From CAZKFA01 sp964551925 (GTDB lineage: Bacteria; Cyanobacteriota; Vampirovibrionia; LMEP-6097), in the NCBI GenBank assembly GCA_964551925.1, contig CAZKFA010000042.1:1-9583 (forward strand): a stretch of 9,583 bases of DNA, read 5' to 3'. The translations under genes and the position numbers were made by a program. The notes under the pieces were generated by a model. It was not told the DNA's origin. It did no database searches and saw only the letters and a program-made list of their open reading frames with translations. Positions 1 to 7,259 of this stretch are shown here, piece after piece (position 1 is the stretch's first letter; each line of letters starts with the position of its first letter).

Positions 1-3000
1 TCTTCAGAGAGTTCTATACCAATGCGCTCTGGTTTCAATAGCTCAAAGACTTGTTTCTGGTCTTCTAGGCGCGGACAGGCTGGGTAGCCAAAGCTATAAC
101 GCAAGCCATGATAACTACCACGAATTAATCTAGCAGTATCTTTATCATCTTCAGAATCTATGCTCCAATCCTTACGAACCAAGCTGTGAGCGTATTCTGC
201 GAGTGCCTCAGTGGTCTCAGTTGCTAAACCATAATGATAGAGATACTCTTGGAAATCACCAGAGTCATAGAGCTTCTTAATATACTCAGCAGCACTAGTA
301 CCGATAGTAACCATCTGCAAGCCAACCAAATTATTATCTCCCTTGAAATAATCAGTGAGGCAAAGATGCTCACCCTTAGTTTGTCGAGGGAACACAAATT
401 CCGTAATGGATTGCCGCGTCGCAGAATCCATTATCAATAACTTGTTTGGATTATCCTTATCAACTTTACAAGGATAATATCCATATATTATTTTTGGCCG
501 AATATAGTTAGCAGCTTTAGCTTCTTGTTTAATTCTCTCTAAAGTTGGGTATATTATATCTTGGCGCTGTTTTTGATACTCTTCTGTCGTCTGCTTACCT
601 TTACCCATGCGCCATTGACCAATAATCAAGGCATCAACATTAAGAAACTCCCAAACATCATCAAGATTAATACCACCTTCAATTAATTTATCACCGTAGA
701 ACGGTGCGACAGGGATAAGATCTAAAACTTTAACCTTAGAAATATTTTCAGTATAAGTGAAGGCATCAACAGCATTCACCTCTTCTACTTTATCGTAAGG
801 AGTTTCAGTTTCTGGATTGACTTGTGGGATGTCTTCAGCGAGCCTACTAGTTTTATAGAATTCAGTTTTAACCTTATCGAGATCAACACCAGCACAAATC
901 TTCTCCATTAAACTTAGATCAGTAAAAGCATCGAAGCCATAGAACACCGTTCCCTTATAGGTTTCAGCACAGTCTTTCTCGACATAACGTCTAGTCAAAG
1001 CGGAGCCACCAAGAATAACTGGCACATTGATATCATGTTCATTCATGATTTCAAGATTTTGTTTCATGATGACAGTGGATTTCACCAAGAGCCCCGACAT
1101 CCCGACTACATCAGCCTTATACTTATCAACAGCTTCAAGTATTGCTTCAACAGGTTGCTTAATACCAAGATTATGTACCGTGTAACCATTATTACTCAGA
1201 ATAATATCAACCAAGTTCTTACCAATATCATGCACATCGCCTTTCACAGTTGCAATCACTATAGAGCCTTTAGAGCGCCCTCCGGATTTATCTTCCATAA
1301 ACTGTTCCAGATGCGCGACAGCAGTTTTCATAGTAGTAGCTGACTGTAACACAAATGGCAACTGCATTTCACCACTGCGAAATCTATCACCGACCACCTT
1401 CATGCCATCCATCAAGAAGCCATTAATAATATCTAGTGGCTTATGTCCAGCCGCTAAAGCTAAGTCTAAATCTCTATCTATATTAGTTCTATTGCCATCA
1501 ACTATACGCTGCGCTAAAATCTTTTCCACTGGTAGCTCAGCATAAGGATCAGCATTAGCTTGCTGGGTATCAACAATAGATTCAACAGAATTGACAAGCG
1601 TTAACAAAGGATCATAATCTCCAGATCTGCGATCATAAATCAAATCATCACAAAGCTGTTTGATTTTTGGATCTATTTGATTAATAGGTAATAATTTTTT
1701 AGCACTAGCTATCACCATATCCAAACCCACATCAATACAGTGATTCATAAAGATTGAGTTCAGAGCCGGACGCAGTTTCTGATCTAATCCAAAACTAATA
1801 TTACTAAGGCCAAGAATTGTTTTGACTTCTGGGTACTTGTCTTTAATCATTTTAATAGCATTAATAGTCTCGATTCCAGCGTTACGCATCTCATCATCAC
1901 CAGAAGCTAACGTAAAAGTTAGAGTATCAAAAATCAAATCACGCGGATTCAAACCATGCTTATGCACCAACAAATCATAAAGCCTTGAAGCGACAGCAAG
2001 CTTCTTCTCTGCTGTCTTTGCCATGCCATCCTCATCAATAGTAAGTACCACCAAAGCTGCCCCAAATTGATTAGCAAGTGCCGCAACTTGCTCCACTCGC
2101 TCCTCACCATCTTCTAAATTAACAGAGTTAATAATTGGCTTACCAGAAATATACTTGAGTGCTTCCTTGAGAACCGGATATTCAGTGCTATCCACCATGA
2201 TAGGTATATTAATCTCAGTATTCAAGCGCTTAGCAATCGCAACCATATCCTTAACTTCATCTCTACCAACATAAGCTGTACATAGATCAAGCACGTGAGA
2301 GCCTTCTGCCACCTGCTCTTTAGCAATATCAACAATGCCATCAATATCACCCTTGGCTAATAAATCACGAAATAATTTACTGCCATTAGCGTTCGTGCGC
2401 TCACCCACAATTAAAGGCTTAGGCTCCATAATCATCGGGACGGCATTATAAATACTCGAGACACTTTCTATTGTCTCCAAAAACTTCTCAGTACTAACTC
2501 TTGATTGTGGTTTAGCGCCAGCAATCTTATCACTCAAAGCACGAATATGTTCGTATGTCGTACCGCAGCAACCACCAACAAAATTCACTCCAAACTTATC
2601 TACATAAGCTGAAAGCTGCTCAGCAAAATCATCAGCGGCCAGCGGGAAATGTGCTCTGCCACCAATATTCTCAGGGATACCAGCATTAGGCAAACAACTA
2701 ATCATAAACGGACTATAGTCAGCAAGATATTGAATATGCTCTCGCATTTCTTTTGGACCAGTCGCACAGTTCATTCCAACCGTATCAATCGGATAGGTAA
2801 TCAAGGTAGTGAGAGCTGCTGCAATATCCGAACCAACCAATAGGGTGCCCATTGTTTCAACAGTTACTTGAACATGAATCGGCAAACGAATCCTCACAGA
2901 GAGTCCAGTCTTCGGTCTGATCTGTGAATCATATAATTCCATACGGGGATACTTAGCGAGTAATTCTTCATCCGTCAAATCCTTACACTTGCCCTCAATA

Positions 3001-3545
3001 TCCGCAAAAACCTTAAAACAGGCATTCAGACAGGCTTTGATCTGCAAAGGATCTTGGCAAGTTTCTATCAACAATAAATCCGCGCCGCCATCAATCAATC
3101 CGCGCACTTGATCTTGATAGGACTCATAGAGCTGATCAAAACTAATATCACCAAGACTTGCTAGCTTAGTACCGGGACCAATGGAACCCGCTACATAACG
3201 CGGTCTTGTCCCATCACGTTCAGTAAATTTATCAGCCACCTCTCTAGCCAAACTCGTCGCTAATTTACTAATCTCATAAGATCTCTCAGCGATATCATAT
3301 TCCGCCAAAACCAATCTACTAGCACCAAAGGTGTTGGTCTCAACGATATCAGCCCCAGCCTCAAAAAACTTACGGTGAATTTCTTTAATAATCTCTGGCT
3401 TAGTAATATTGAGATATTCTGGACAACCTTCAAACTGCGGACCACCATAATCATCCACACTCAGGTCATAAGCAAATAAACTGGTACCCATGGCACCATC
3501 AAAAATAATCACACGCTCTTTTGCAAGCTGAAGAATTTTTTTCAT
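1..3545 (-). CDS. metH: Cobalamin-dependent methionine synthase, C-terminus cut by window edge
   Basis: Transfers the methyl group of 5-methyltetrahydrofolate to homocysteine through a B12 cofactor, in the cytosol. The frame is open for 1181 codons from ATG at 3545 to the left edge with no stop. Domains in order: homocysteine-binding barrel, starting with DGAMGT (residues 16-21), with the three zinc cysteines in NCATGP (C260) and GGCCGTT (C326, C327); pterin-binding barrel from GERTN (381-385); B12 cap and Rossmann domain with DVHDIGK, whose H772 is the lower cobalt ligand; and the AdoMet activation domain with GYPACP (1153-1158). The last visible residues, IGIELSE, sit shortly before the usual end, so I infer about 25-70 residues are missing. 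Residues about 182-217 appear longer than in the E. coli enzyme. The start overlaps the glmU stop as ATGA, with no Shine-Dalgarno, suggesting translational coupling. All four functional modules and metal ligands seen are intact. Confidence 0.97.
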   Translation of the reverse strand, partial: MKKILQLAKERVIIFDGAMGTSLFAYDLSVDDYGGPQFEGCPEYLNITKPEIIKEIHRKFFEAGADIVETNTFGASRLVLAEYDIAERSYEISKLATSLAREVADKFTERDGTRPRYVAGSIGPGTKLASLGDISFDQLYESYQDQVRGLIDGGADLLLIETCQDPLQIKACLNACFKVFADIEGKCKDLTDEELLAKYPRMELYDSQIRPKTGLSVRIRLPIHVQVTVETMGTLLVGSDIAAALTTLITYPIDTVGMNCATGPKEMREHIQYLADYSPFMISCLPNAGIPENIGGRAHFPLAADDFAEQLSAYVDKFGVNFVGGCCGTTYEHIRALSDKIAGAKPQSRVSTEKFLETIESVSSIYNAVPMIMEPKPLIVGERTNANGSKLFRDLLAKGDIDGIVDIAKEQVAEGSHVLDLCTAYVGRDEVKDMVAIAKRLNTEINIPIMVDSTEYPVLKEALKYISGKPIINSVNLEDGEERVEQVAALANQFGAALVVLTIDEDGMAKTAEKKLAVASRLYDLLVHKHGLNPRDLIFDTLTFTLASGDDEMRNAGIETINAIKMIKDKYPEVKTILGLSNISFGLDQKLRPALNSIFMNHCIDVGLDMVIASAKKLLPINQIDPKIKQLCDDLIYDRRSGDYDPLLTLVNSVESIVDTQQANADPYAELPVEKILAQRIVDGNRTNIDRDLDLALAAGHKPLDIINGFLMDGMKVVGDRFRSGEMQLPFVLQSATTMKTAVAHLEQFMEDKSGGRSKGSIVIATVKGDVHDIGKNLVDIILSNNGYTVHNLGIKQPVEAILEAVDKYKADVVGMSGLLVKSTVIMKQNLEIMNEHDINVPVILGGSALTRRYVEKDCAETYKGTVFYGFDAFTDLSLMEKICAGVDLDKVKTEFYKTSRLAEDIPQVNPETETPYDKVEEVNAVDAFTYTENISKVKVLDLIPVAPFYGDKLIEGGINLDDVWEFLNVDALIIGQWRMGKGKQTTEEYQKQRQDIIYPTLERIKQEAKAANYIRPKIIYGYYPCKVDKDNPNKLLIMDSATRQSITEFVFPRQTKGEHLCLTDYFKGDNNLVGLQMVTIGTSAAEYIKKLYDSGDFQEYLYHYGLATETTEALAEYAHSLVRKDWSIDSEDDKDTARLIRGSYHGLRYSFGYPACPRLEDQKQVFELLKPERIGIELSE

Positions 3546-4906
3546 TTCGATGGAGATTTTTGTTTTTTGATTATTTGTCTTGGTCTTGCAATCGCAAGTG
3601 TGTCACTAGGTACATCTTCTGTGATCACAGAACCCGCGGCAATAGTACTAGACTCACCAATCTCAATCGGTGCAATTAATACAGAATTTGCTCCAGTAGA
3701 AACATTAGAATTAATAATACAAGAATGTTTCTCGCCAGTACGATGATCATAATTCGCTATCACCGTTCCTGCTCCCAGATTGACTCTGTTCTTAATTTTG
3801 GCATCACCAAGATAAGCTAAATGCGCGGCAGAACTATAATCACCAATACTAGAATTCTTCACTTCAACGAAACTACCAATCTTCACGCCTGTACCAATAT
3901 CACTACCTTCACGAATATGTGCAAAGGGTCCGATATAAGAATCATCAGCAATACAACTTCTAGAAAGATGTGATTGCACCACTACACAATTATTGCCAAT
4001 CTCAGCTGGTCCAAAAATTGAAGTATTTGGTCCAATGCGACAATTAGTACCAATGACTACTTTACGTTGAATATAAGTCCCCGGAAAAATTACAGTATCC
4101 GCGCCAATATCAGCATCAGGACTAATCATAGTATTACTCGGATCAATAATAGTTACTCCATTATGCATAAGTTGCTGCAAATTAGCTTCATTCTGCAACT
4201 TACATACTAGCGCCAAATCCTCTCTGGTATTGACTCCTATGACCTCATAGGGATTACGCAATTCTACAGTCGCTGTTGATAAACCCTGTAAATAAGCCCA
4301 AGCAATTAAATCAGTAAGATAGTACTCTTCTTGTGCGTTATCATTACGCAAACTATCTAATCCTTTAGCGATTGTTTTCCACTCAAAGCAATAAACACCA
4401 GCATTCACTTCTTTGATCGCCTTCTCCGCTTCAGAACAATCCCGATCTTCTTTAATAGAGACAATATTATTTCCCTTACGAATCACACGCCCGTAACCAT
4501 TAGGACGATCCAAACTACAACTCAAAAAAGTTACATCAAGTACATTCTCTTGGTGAAATTGGATCAATTCATTAATAGTCTCGGGTTTAATCAATGGCGA
4601 ATCGCCATTGAGCACCAAAACAGTGCCTTCATAATCCTGCAGAAACTCTTTTGCCATTGAGACTGCGTGCCCAGTACCCATCTGATCCTTTTGTAAAGCA
4701 ATGTTCACAGGATAAGCATGCAAGAAGTCATTAACTTCCTCAGCTTTATAACCACTGACTACTATTATGTCTTCCAGCTCAACATCAGCAAGACTATCCA
4801 AAACCCAAGCCAGGATTGGCTTATCAAAAATCTTATGCAAGACCTTGGCTTTAGTCGATTTAAGTCGCGCGCCTCTACCAGCTGCTAGTACTACTGCTTT
4901 CACCAT
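3542..4906 (-). CDS. glmU: Bifunctional GlmU: GlcN-1-P acetyltransferase / GlcNAc-1-P uridylyltransferase
   Basis: Makes UDP-GlcNAc, the precursor of peptidoglycan and surface glycans, by acetylating glucosamine-1-phosphate and then adding UMP. From ATG 4906 it has 454 residues, the normal family length. The N-terminal uridylyltransferase shows LAAGRGARL (7-15), KVLH (21-24), QMGTGHAV (75-82), NGDSPL (100-105), GYGR (137-140) and NAGVY (168-172). The C-terminal half is a left-handed beta-helix of hexapeptide repeats (about 250-430) with the catalytic-type His in AAHLAYLGD (H362), NLGAGTVIANYD (376-387) and TGANSVL (404-410). The usual GTR of the nucleotide loop reads GAR (A13), a mild oddity. 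The frame stays open upstream through a palindromic element to TTG 4996 (ATG at 4981), but family alignment places the start at 4906. No ribosome-binding site is visible. The stop overlaps the metH start, so the two are probably one operon. Confidence 0.96.
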   Translation of the reverse strand: MVKAVVLAAGRGARLKSTKAKVLHKIFDKPILAWVLDSLADVELEDIIVVSGYKAEEVNDFLHAYPVNIALQKDQMGTGHAVSMAKEFLQDYEGTVLVLNGDSPLIKPETINELIQFHQENVLDVTFLSCSLDRPNGYGRVIRKGNNIVSIKEDRDCSEAEKAIKEVNAGVYCFEWKTIAKGLDSLRNDNAQEEYYLTDLIAWAYLQGLSTATVELRNPYEVIGVNTREDLALVCKLQNEANLQQLMHNGVTIIDPSNTMISPDADIGADTVIFPGTYIQRKVVIGTNCRIGPNTSIFGPAEIGNNCVVVQSHLSRSCIADDSYIGPFAHIREGSDIGTGVKIGSFVEVKNSSIGDYSSAAHLAYLGDAKIKNRVNLGAGTVIANYDHRTGEKHSCIINSNVSTGANSVLIAPIEIGESSTIAAGSVITEDVPSDTLAIARPRQIIKKQKSPSK

Positions 4907-4926
4907 GGTCTTTGATGATATCACGC

Positions 4927-5050
4927 GTAGCTCCGTAGAAAGTTCATCTGCGTCGTTACGCTCGTCCCTCAAAATCATCATTGACAGAATAGTCAACTCA
5001 GATTTTTCGGAACTCGCAAGCCTAGCATCTGGAACTTTCTACGGAGCTAC
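4927..5050. repeat. 124-bp palindromic element with perfect 19-bp arms in the glmU leader
   Basis: The left arm GTAGCTCCGTAGAAAGTTC (4927-4945) is the exact reverse complement of the right arm at 5032-5050. The 86-bp interior continues the pairing: nested short helices include AAAATC/GATTTT (4971-4976 with 5001-5006) and TTGAC/GTCAA around a 6-nt loop (4981-4996), and on the minus strand GTTCC/GGGAC and TTGCG/CGTAA allowing G-U pairs. Either strand could therefore form one long rod. There is no U-run after it, so it is not a typical terminator, and no target-site duplication is visible at the flanks. It begins 20 bp upstream of the glmU ATG, so a glmU transcript would carry it in its leader. 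It could be a dispersed palindromic repeat (RPE or MITE-like), a cis-regulatory RNA or a small RNA. I cannot tell which from one copy. Confidence 0.85.
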
Positions 5051-5054
5051 CTGA

Positions 5055-5090
5055 CAGCCCACTAATATTAAAAAACTTTAATCTAGTAAA
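5055..5090 (-). promoter_or_regulatory. Candidate sigma-70 promoter for glmU-metH
   Basis: On the minus strand TTTACT (5090-5085) and TATTAG (5067-5062) are separated by exactly 17 bp. Each matches four of six consensus positions. Transcription would start near 5055, about five bases before the palindromic element, so that the element would form the very 5' end of the mRNA. The region is AT-rich and other -10-like hexamers exist, so this is tentative. Confidence 0.35.
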
Positions 5091-5162
5091 GACTGGACAA
5101 GCGCACCCACCTTTGTTAAGATTGTAAGAACCGATAAAAAGCATCGCAAGATGTTCATCTTT

Positions 5163-5185
5163 CCAAGTTTCTGTATCAAACTTGG
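5163..5185 (+). other. Perfect 8-bp hairpin of unknown role
   Basis: CCAAGTTT (5163-5170) and AAACTTGG (5178-5185) pair perfectly around a 7-nt loop. It is followed by TTTCC rather than a long T-run, so a terminator is unlikely on the plus strand, and the minus strand also lacks a T-run after it. A second AAACTTG at 5223-5229 could compete for the same left arm. An operator dyad or part of a structured leader are both possible. Confidence 0.5.
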
Positions 5186-5232
5186 TTTCCAGTTAAAGTT
5201 GAAGAATGGACTTCCTTGACTGAAACTTGAGT

Positions 5233-5256
5233 AAAAACCGTTTAACCGTTCAACCG
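5233..5256 (+). promoter_or_regulatory. Three tandem 8-bp repeats ending AACCG, Pho-box-like
   Basis: AACCG recurs at 5236, 5244 and 5252 with an exact 8-bp period, within AAAAACCG, TTTAACCG and TTCAACCG. Tandem 8-bp units of the type PyTTAAPyPyT are what I recall for the SphR (PhoB-type) binding site in cyanobacteria; the middle unit matches seven of eight positions, the third six. The array sits about 50 bp upstream of the GTG at 5306, a fitting place for an activator site. That the repeat exists is seen; that it binds a phosphate-response regulator is inference. Confidence 0.4.
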
Positions 5257-5276
5257 TAAATACAACATAGGTTTTG

Positions 5277-5295
5277 GGTCTCCCACAAGGAGACC
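5277..5295 (+). promoter_or_regulatory. Hairpin enclosing the Shine-Dalgarno of the small-protein gene
   Basis: GGTCTCC (5277-5283) and GGAGACC (5289-5295) form a perfect 7-bp stem with loop CACAA. The only good ribosome-binding sequence of the window, AAGGAG (5287-5292), lies partly in the loop and partly in the stem, 13 nt ahead of GTG 5306. In the folded state the ribosome site would be hidden, suggesting control at the level of translation. Confidence 0.55.
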
Positions 5296-5305
5296 TGGTT
5301 CCTGT

Positions 5306-5554
5306 GTGTTCACTAAAAGATACACAATGTTAATCGCACCTTTACTAACCGCCGGACTTATAGCAGCAACAACTGCTGGAGCAAATCTTGCTACTGGTGT
5401 CCATGGCGGAGAGATTCAAGCTACAAACAATATTCAACGTGGCTACAACAGAGCAGTCGAAACAGCTCGATATACTGCTAGCAATCCTCAATTAGCTGAA
5501 CAAGTAGCAGCTAGAAGAGAAGCTAATAGAGAAATTGGCAGATCTTTAGTTTAA
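5306..5554 (+). CDS. Small hypothetical protein with N-terminal hydrophobic segment (82 aa)
   Basis: I do not recognise a family. The frame starts with GTG at 5306, 13 nt after AAGGAG; an in-frame ATG at 5327 would shorten it by seven residues. Residues 1-7 carry K4 and R5, followed by a hydrophobic, Ala-rich stretch (about 8-28, MLIAPLLTAGLIAATTAGA), which reads as a single membrane helix or a signal peptide ending near TAGA. The remainder is hydrophilic, Gly-rich at HGGE and ending in a basic helix (AARREANREIGRSL). It is likely an inner-membrane or exported small protein. The good Shine-Dalgarno, the ordered promoter-side repeats and the biased amino-acid content argue that it is real. Its stop TAA (5552-5554) overlaps the stop of the opposite gene. 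Confidence 0.65.
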   Translation: MFTKRYTMLIAPLLTAGLIAATTAGANLATGVHGGEIQATNNIQRGYNRAVETARYTASNPQLAEQVAARREANREIGRSLV

Positions 5555-7236
5555 GCCGCCTGTAACTTGGATTGAGTTATTCCTAATTTTGTTAAATCAA
5601 CAGTCGCAGTTGGATTCTGAGCCAAGAGTATCAGGTTACGATTAAAGTCTTTATTCTTAGCGTCTATTTTGATACTTGCTTTATCTGGGATATTTAATTT
5701 TGCGAGCGCTGACTCTGCACCCTTGCGTAAATCAATGGCTTCATTAGCAGCAGCGACCTTAGCATCAACCTCATCTTCCCTAGTCTTAGCATCTTCTAGA
5801 CACTTTGTTTTCAAATCTGGAATATCTTTCAATACGATCTGCGCACACTTCTTAGCAAACAATCCAAGATTAGCAACAAAACCTGAAGGTAAATTATTAT
5901 TCATAGGAGGTTTCGGATCAGGATTAGCAATATCAACATCGTACATATTCTTAATACGCGGATCAAACATACCTAGTGTATAGCCGTAGAACTTCGCAAT
6001 TGGTTTAAATATAATCTTTGTGCTCTTCTCAATCGAATCAGCGATTGGCTTCCAGATGTTTTGTGCCAAGTGGGTCCATTCATCAGACATACGATCTTGC
6101 TTAGCTACATTCACTAAACCAGATGATAAGAAAGTTGCTGGTATCTCGGTTAAGAAAGTCAAGACCGTTGACAACACAGCTCCATTCATCGGCACTACTG
6201 TTGATAACATCGCTCCGAGGAAATTACAGAAATATTGAGTAAATGGTACTAACATCTTCTCAACTACACTAGTTCTAAAACACTTATCAAAATTGCTACC
6301 AGCAGCAAAATGCATACCAACTCCATTGTGAATAAGAGTGGTATTAAGCCTACATAATGAGGTAAAACCAACAGCAGCAAGACCTCTAAATACATTAGTT
6401 GCCTTCTCAAAACCAAATGCCTGAGTGTGTCTTGGCAAGAAGAATGAACCAAGGAAAGTTCCAGCCATAATACCACCAAGATGCAGAGTATTAATATGTG
6501 GATTGCTGTATTGCTTATCACCTTTATCATTAAGAATAAAATTGCCTTCCTTATCAGCCAGTGGTTTACCAGCATGAACGCCCAAAGTAAAACCTAAGAA
6601 TTTGTCTAATTGTGGTTTAAAGTGAGCATTAAAAATTGTCTTAGCTTTTTTCGCAGCTTGGTAGAACCAGCCATTTTGTTTCACTATCGCCTCTAATATC
6701 TCTGCTTCTTGTGGGCTCATATTACCCTGAGCAGAATTCTTGTTGACATTGAAAGAAGCAGTAGCTGCACGAAACAGAGTCACCAACGGGATTGCAAAGA
6801 GCTGCGAAGAAACTTCTGGTGGGATAGTCGGTAACTTAAAGAACCCAAGGAAACTATGATTACCATTAAAGAACCTAACCGAAAAAGAATTGATGACATC
6901 AGTAAAAAATCTTGATGGTAGAGAATCCATGCAACTGCGATAGATTATTTCTTGCCATGTTTGCTTACCATCTTTGAGTAAGCCTTTAAGCACGTCAGTC
7001 AGTAAAGAACCGGTGAGGATTTTCGAGACAGTCTTGAGTACGTCATTAAATAAGCCTACAAATAAAGAACGCTCCTCGAGTGTTCTTGGAGCGTGTTCTT
7101 TGTTAGAATTATTTGCAGTAGAATATTTGCTGGCGTGTTTAGCTTTCTGGCCATCCGTCGATCCACTCTTGGCTGGAGAGGGATAAGACTTCAAGCCTGA
7201 ACTATATTCAGGATGAGCTAGTAGAGTTGTAGACAC
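5551..7236 (-). CDS. Orphan hypothetical protein, 561 aa, probably membrane-associated
   Basis: I recognise no known family. It starts at GTG 7236, with no Shine-Dalgarno; no Met codon occurs before residue 103, so no better ATG start exists. Residues 1-55 are Ser/Lys/Ala-rich and probably disordered. After that come hydrophobic and amphipathic stretches, notably 142-165, 250-268 (LHLGGIMAGTFLGSFFLPR) and 329-377, suggesting several membrane-inserted or peripheral helices. A charged helix, possibly a coiled coil, spans 470-514. A motif recurs: FKPQLDKFLGFTLG (206-219) and FKPIAKFYGYTLG (410-422), each following a hydrophobic block and a charged helix, so the protein may consist of two diverged copies about 204 residues apart. 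Six cysteines are scattered without a metal-binding pattern. It could be co-transcribed with thiL (94-bp gap, no clear terminator), but its own promoter is also possible. It is probably lineage-specific. Confidence 0.85.
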   Translation of the reverse strand: MSTTLLAHPEYSSGLKSYPSPAKSGSTDGQKAKHASKYSTANNSNKEHAPRTLEERSLFVGLFNDVLKTVSKILTGSLLTDVLKGLLKDGKQTWQEIIYRSCMDSLPSRFFTDVINSFSVRFFNGNHSFLGFFKLPTIPPEVSSQLFAIPLVTLFRAATASFNVNKNSAQGNMSPQEAEILEAIVKQNGWFYQAAKKAKTIFNAHFKPQLDKFLGFTLGVHAGKPLADKEGNFILNDKGDKQYSNPHINTLHLGGIMAGTFLGSFFLPRHTQAFGFEKATNVFRGLAAVGFTSLCRLNTTLIHNGVGMHFAAGSNFDKCFRTSVVEKMLVPFTQYFCNFLGAMLSTVVPMNGAVLSTVLTFLTEIPATFLSSGLVNVAKQDRMSDEWTHLAQNIWKPIADSIEKSTKIIFKPIAKFYGYTLGMFDPRIKNMYDVDIANPDPKPPMNNNLPSGFVANLGLFAKKCAQIVLKDIPDLKTKCLEDAKTREDEVDAKVAAANEAIDLRKGAESALAKLNIPDKASIKIDAKNKDFNRNLILLAQNPTATVDLTKLGITQSKLQAA

Positions 7237-7259
7237 CGTGTACCGTTAATACATTTACA

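Larger units (their letters stand above)
5051..5305. other. Gene-free structured interval between glmU and the small-protein gene
   Basis: I see no credible coding frame in these 255 bp. They contain the candidate glmU promoter, a hairpin at 5163-5185, the three 8-bp direct repeats at 5233-5256 and a hairpin at 5277-5295, each listed separately. The plus-strand half from about 5160 onward is dense in short repeats (AAACTTG occurs at 5178-5184 and again at 5223-5229), consistent with a regulated leader or promoter region for the gene at 5306. Confidence 0.6.

Noticed and set aside
3260..3460. Separate small gene inside the metH region
   Set aside because: It is another frame of metH, whose own frame is continuous and carries all the expected motifs.
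4907..4996. glmU start at TTG 4996 or ATG 4981
   Set aside because: GlmU proteins normally begin a few residues before LAAGxG; the extension is encoded by the palindrome. It is kept only as a finding.
4927..5050. Retron, CRISPR repeat or insertion-sequence remnant
   Set aside because: There is no reverse transcriptase, Cas or transposase gene in the window, no target duplication and no repeat array, so the inverted arms alone do not support these.
5163..5185. Hairpin as terminator of a transcript entering from the left
   Set aside because: It is followed by TTTCC, with no run of Ts on either strand, and no plus-strand gene lies to its left in the window.
5669..7186. Open frames on the plus strand opposite the 561-aa gene
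   Set aside because: They have no initiation signals and are explained as shadows of the longer frame on the minus strand.
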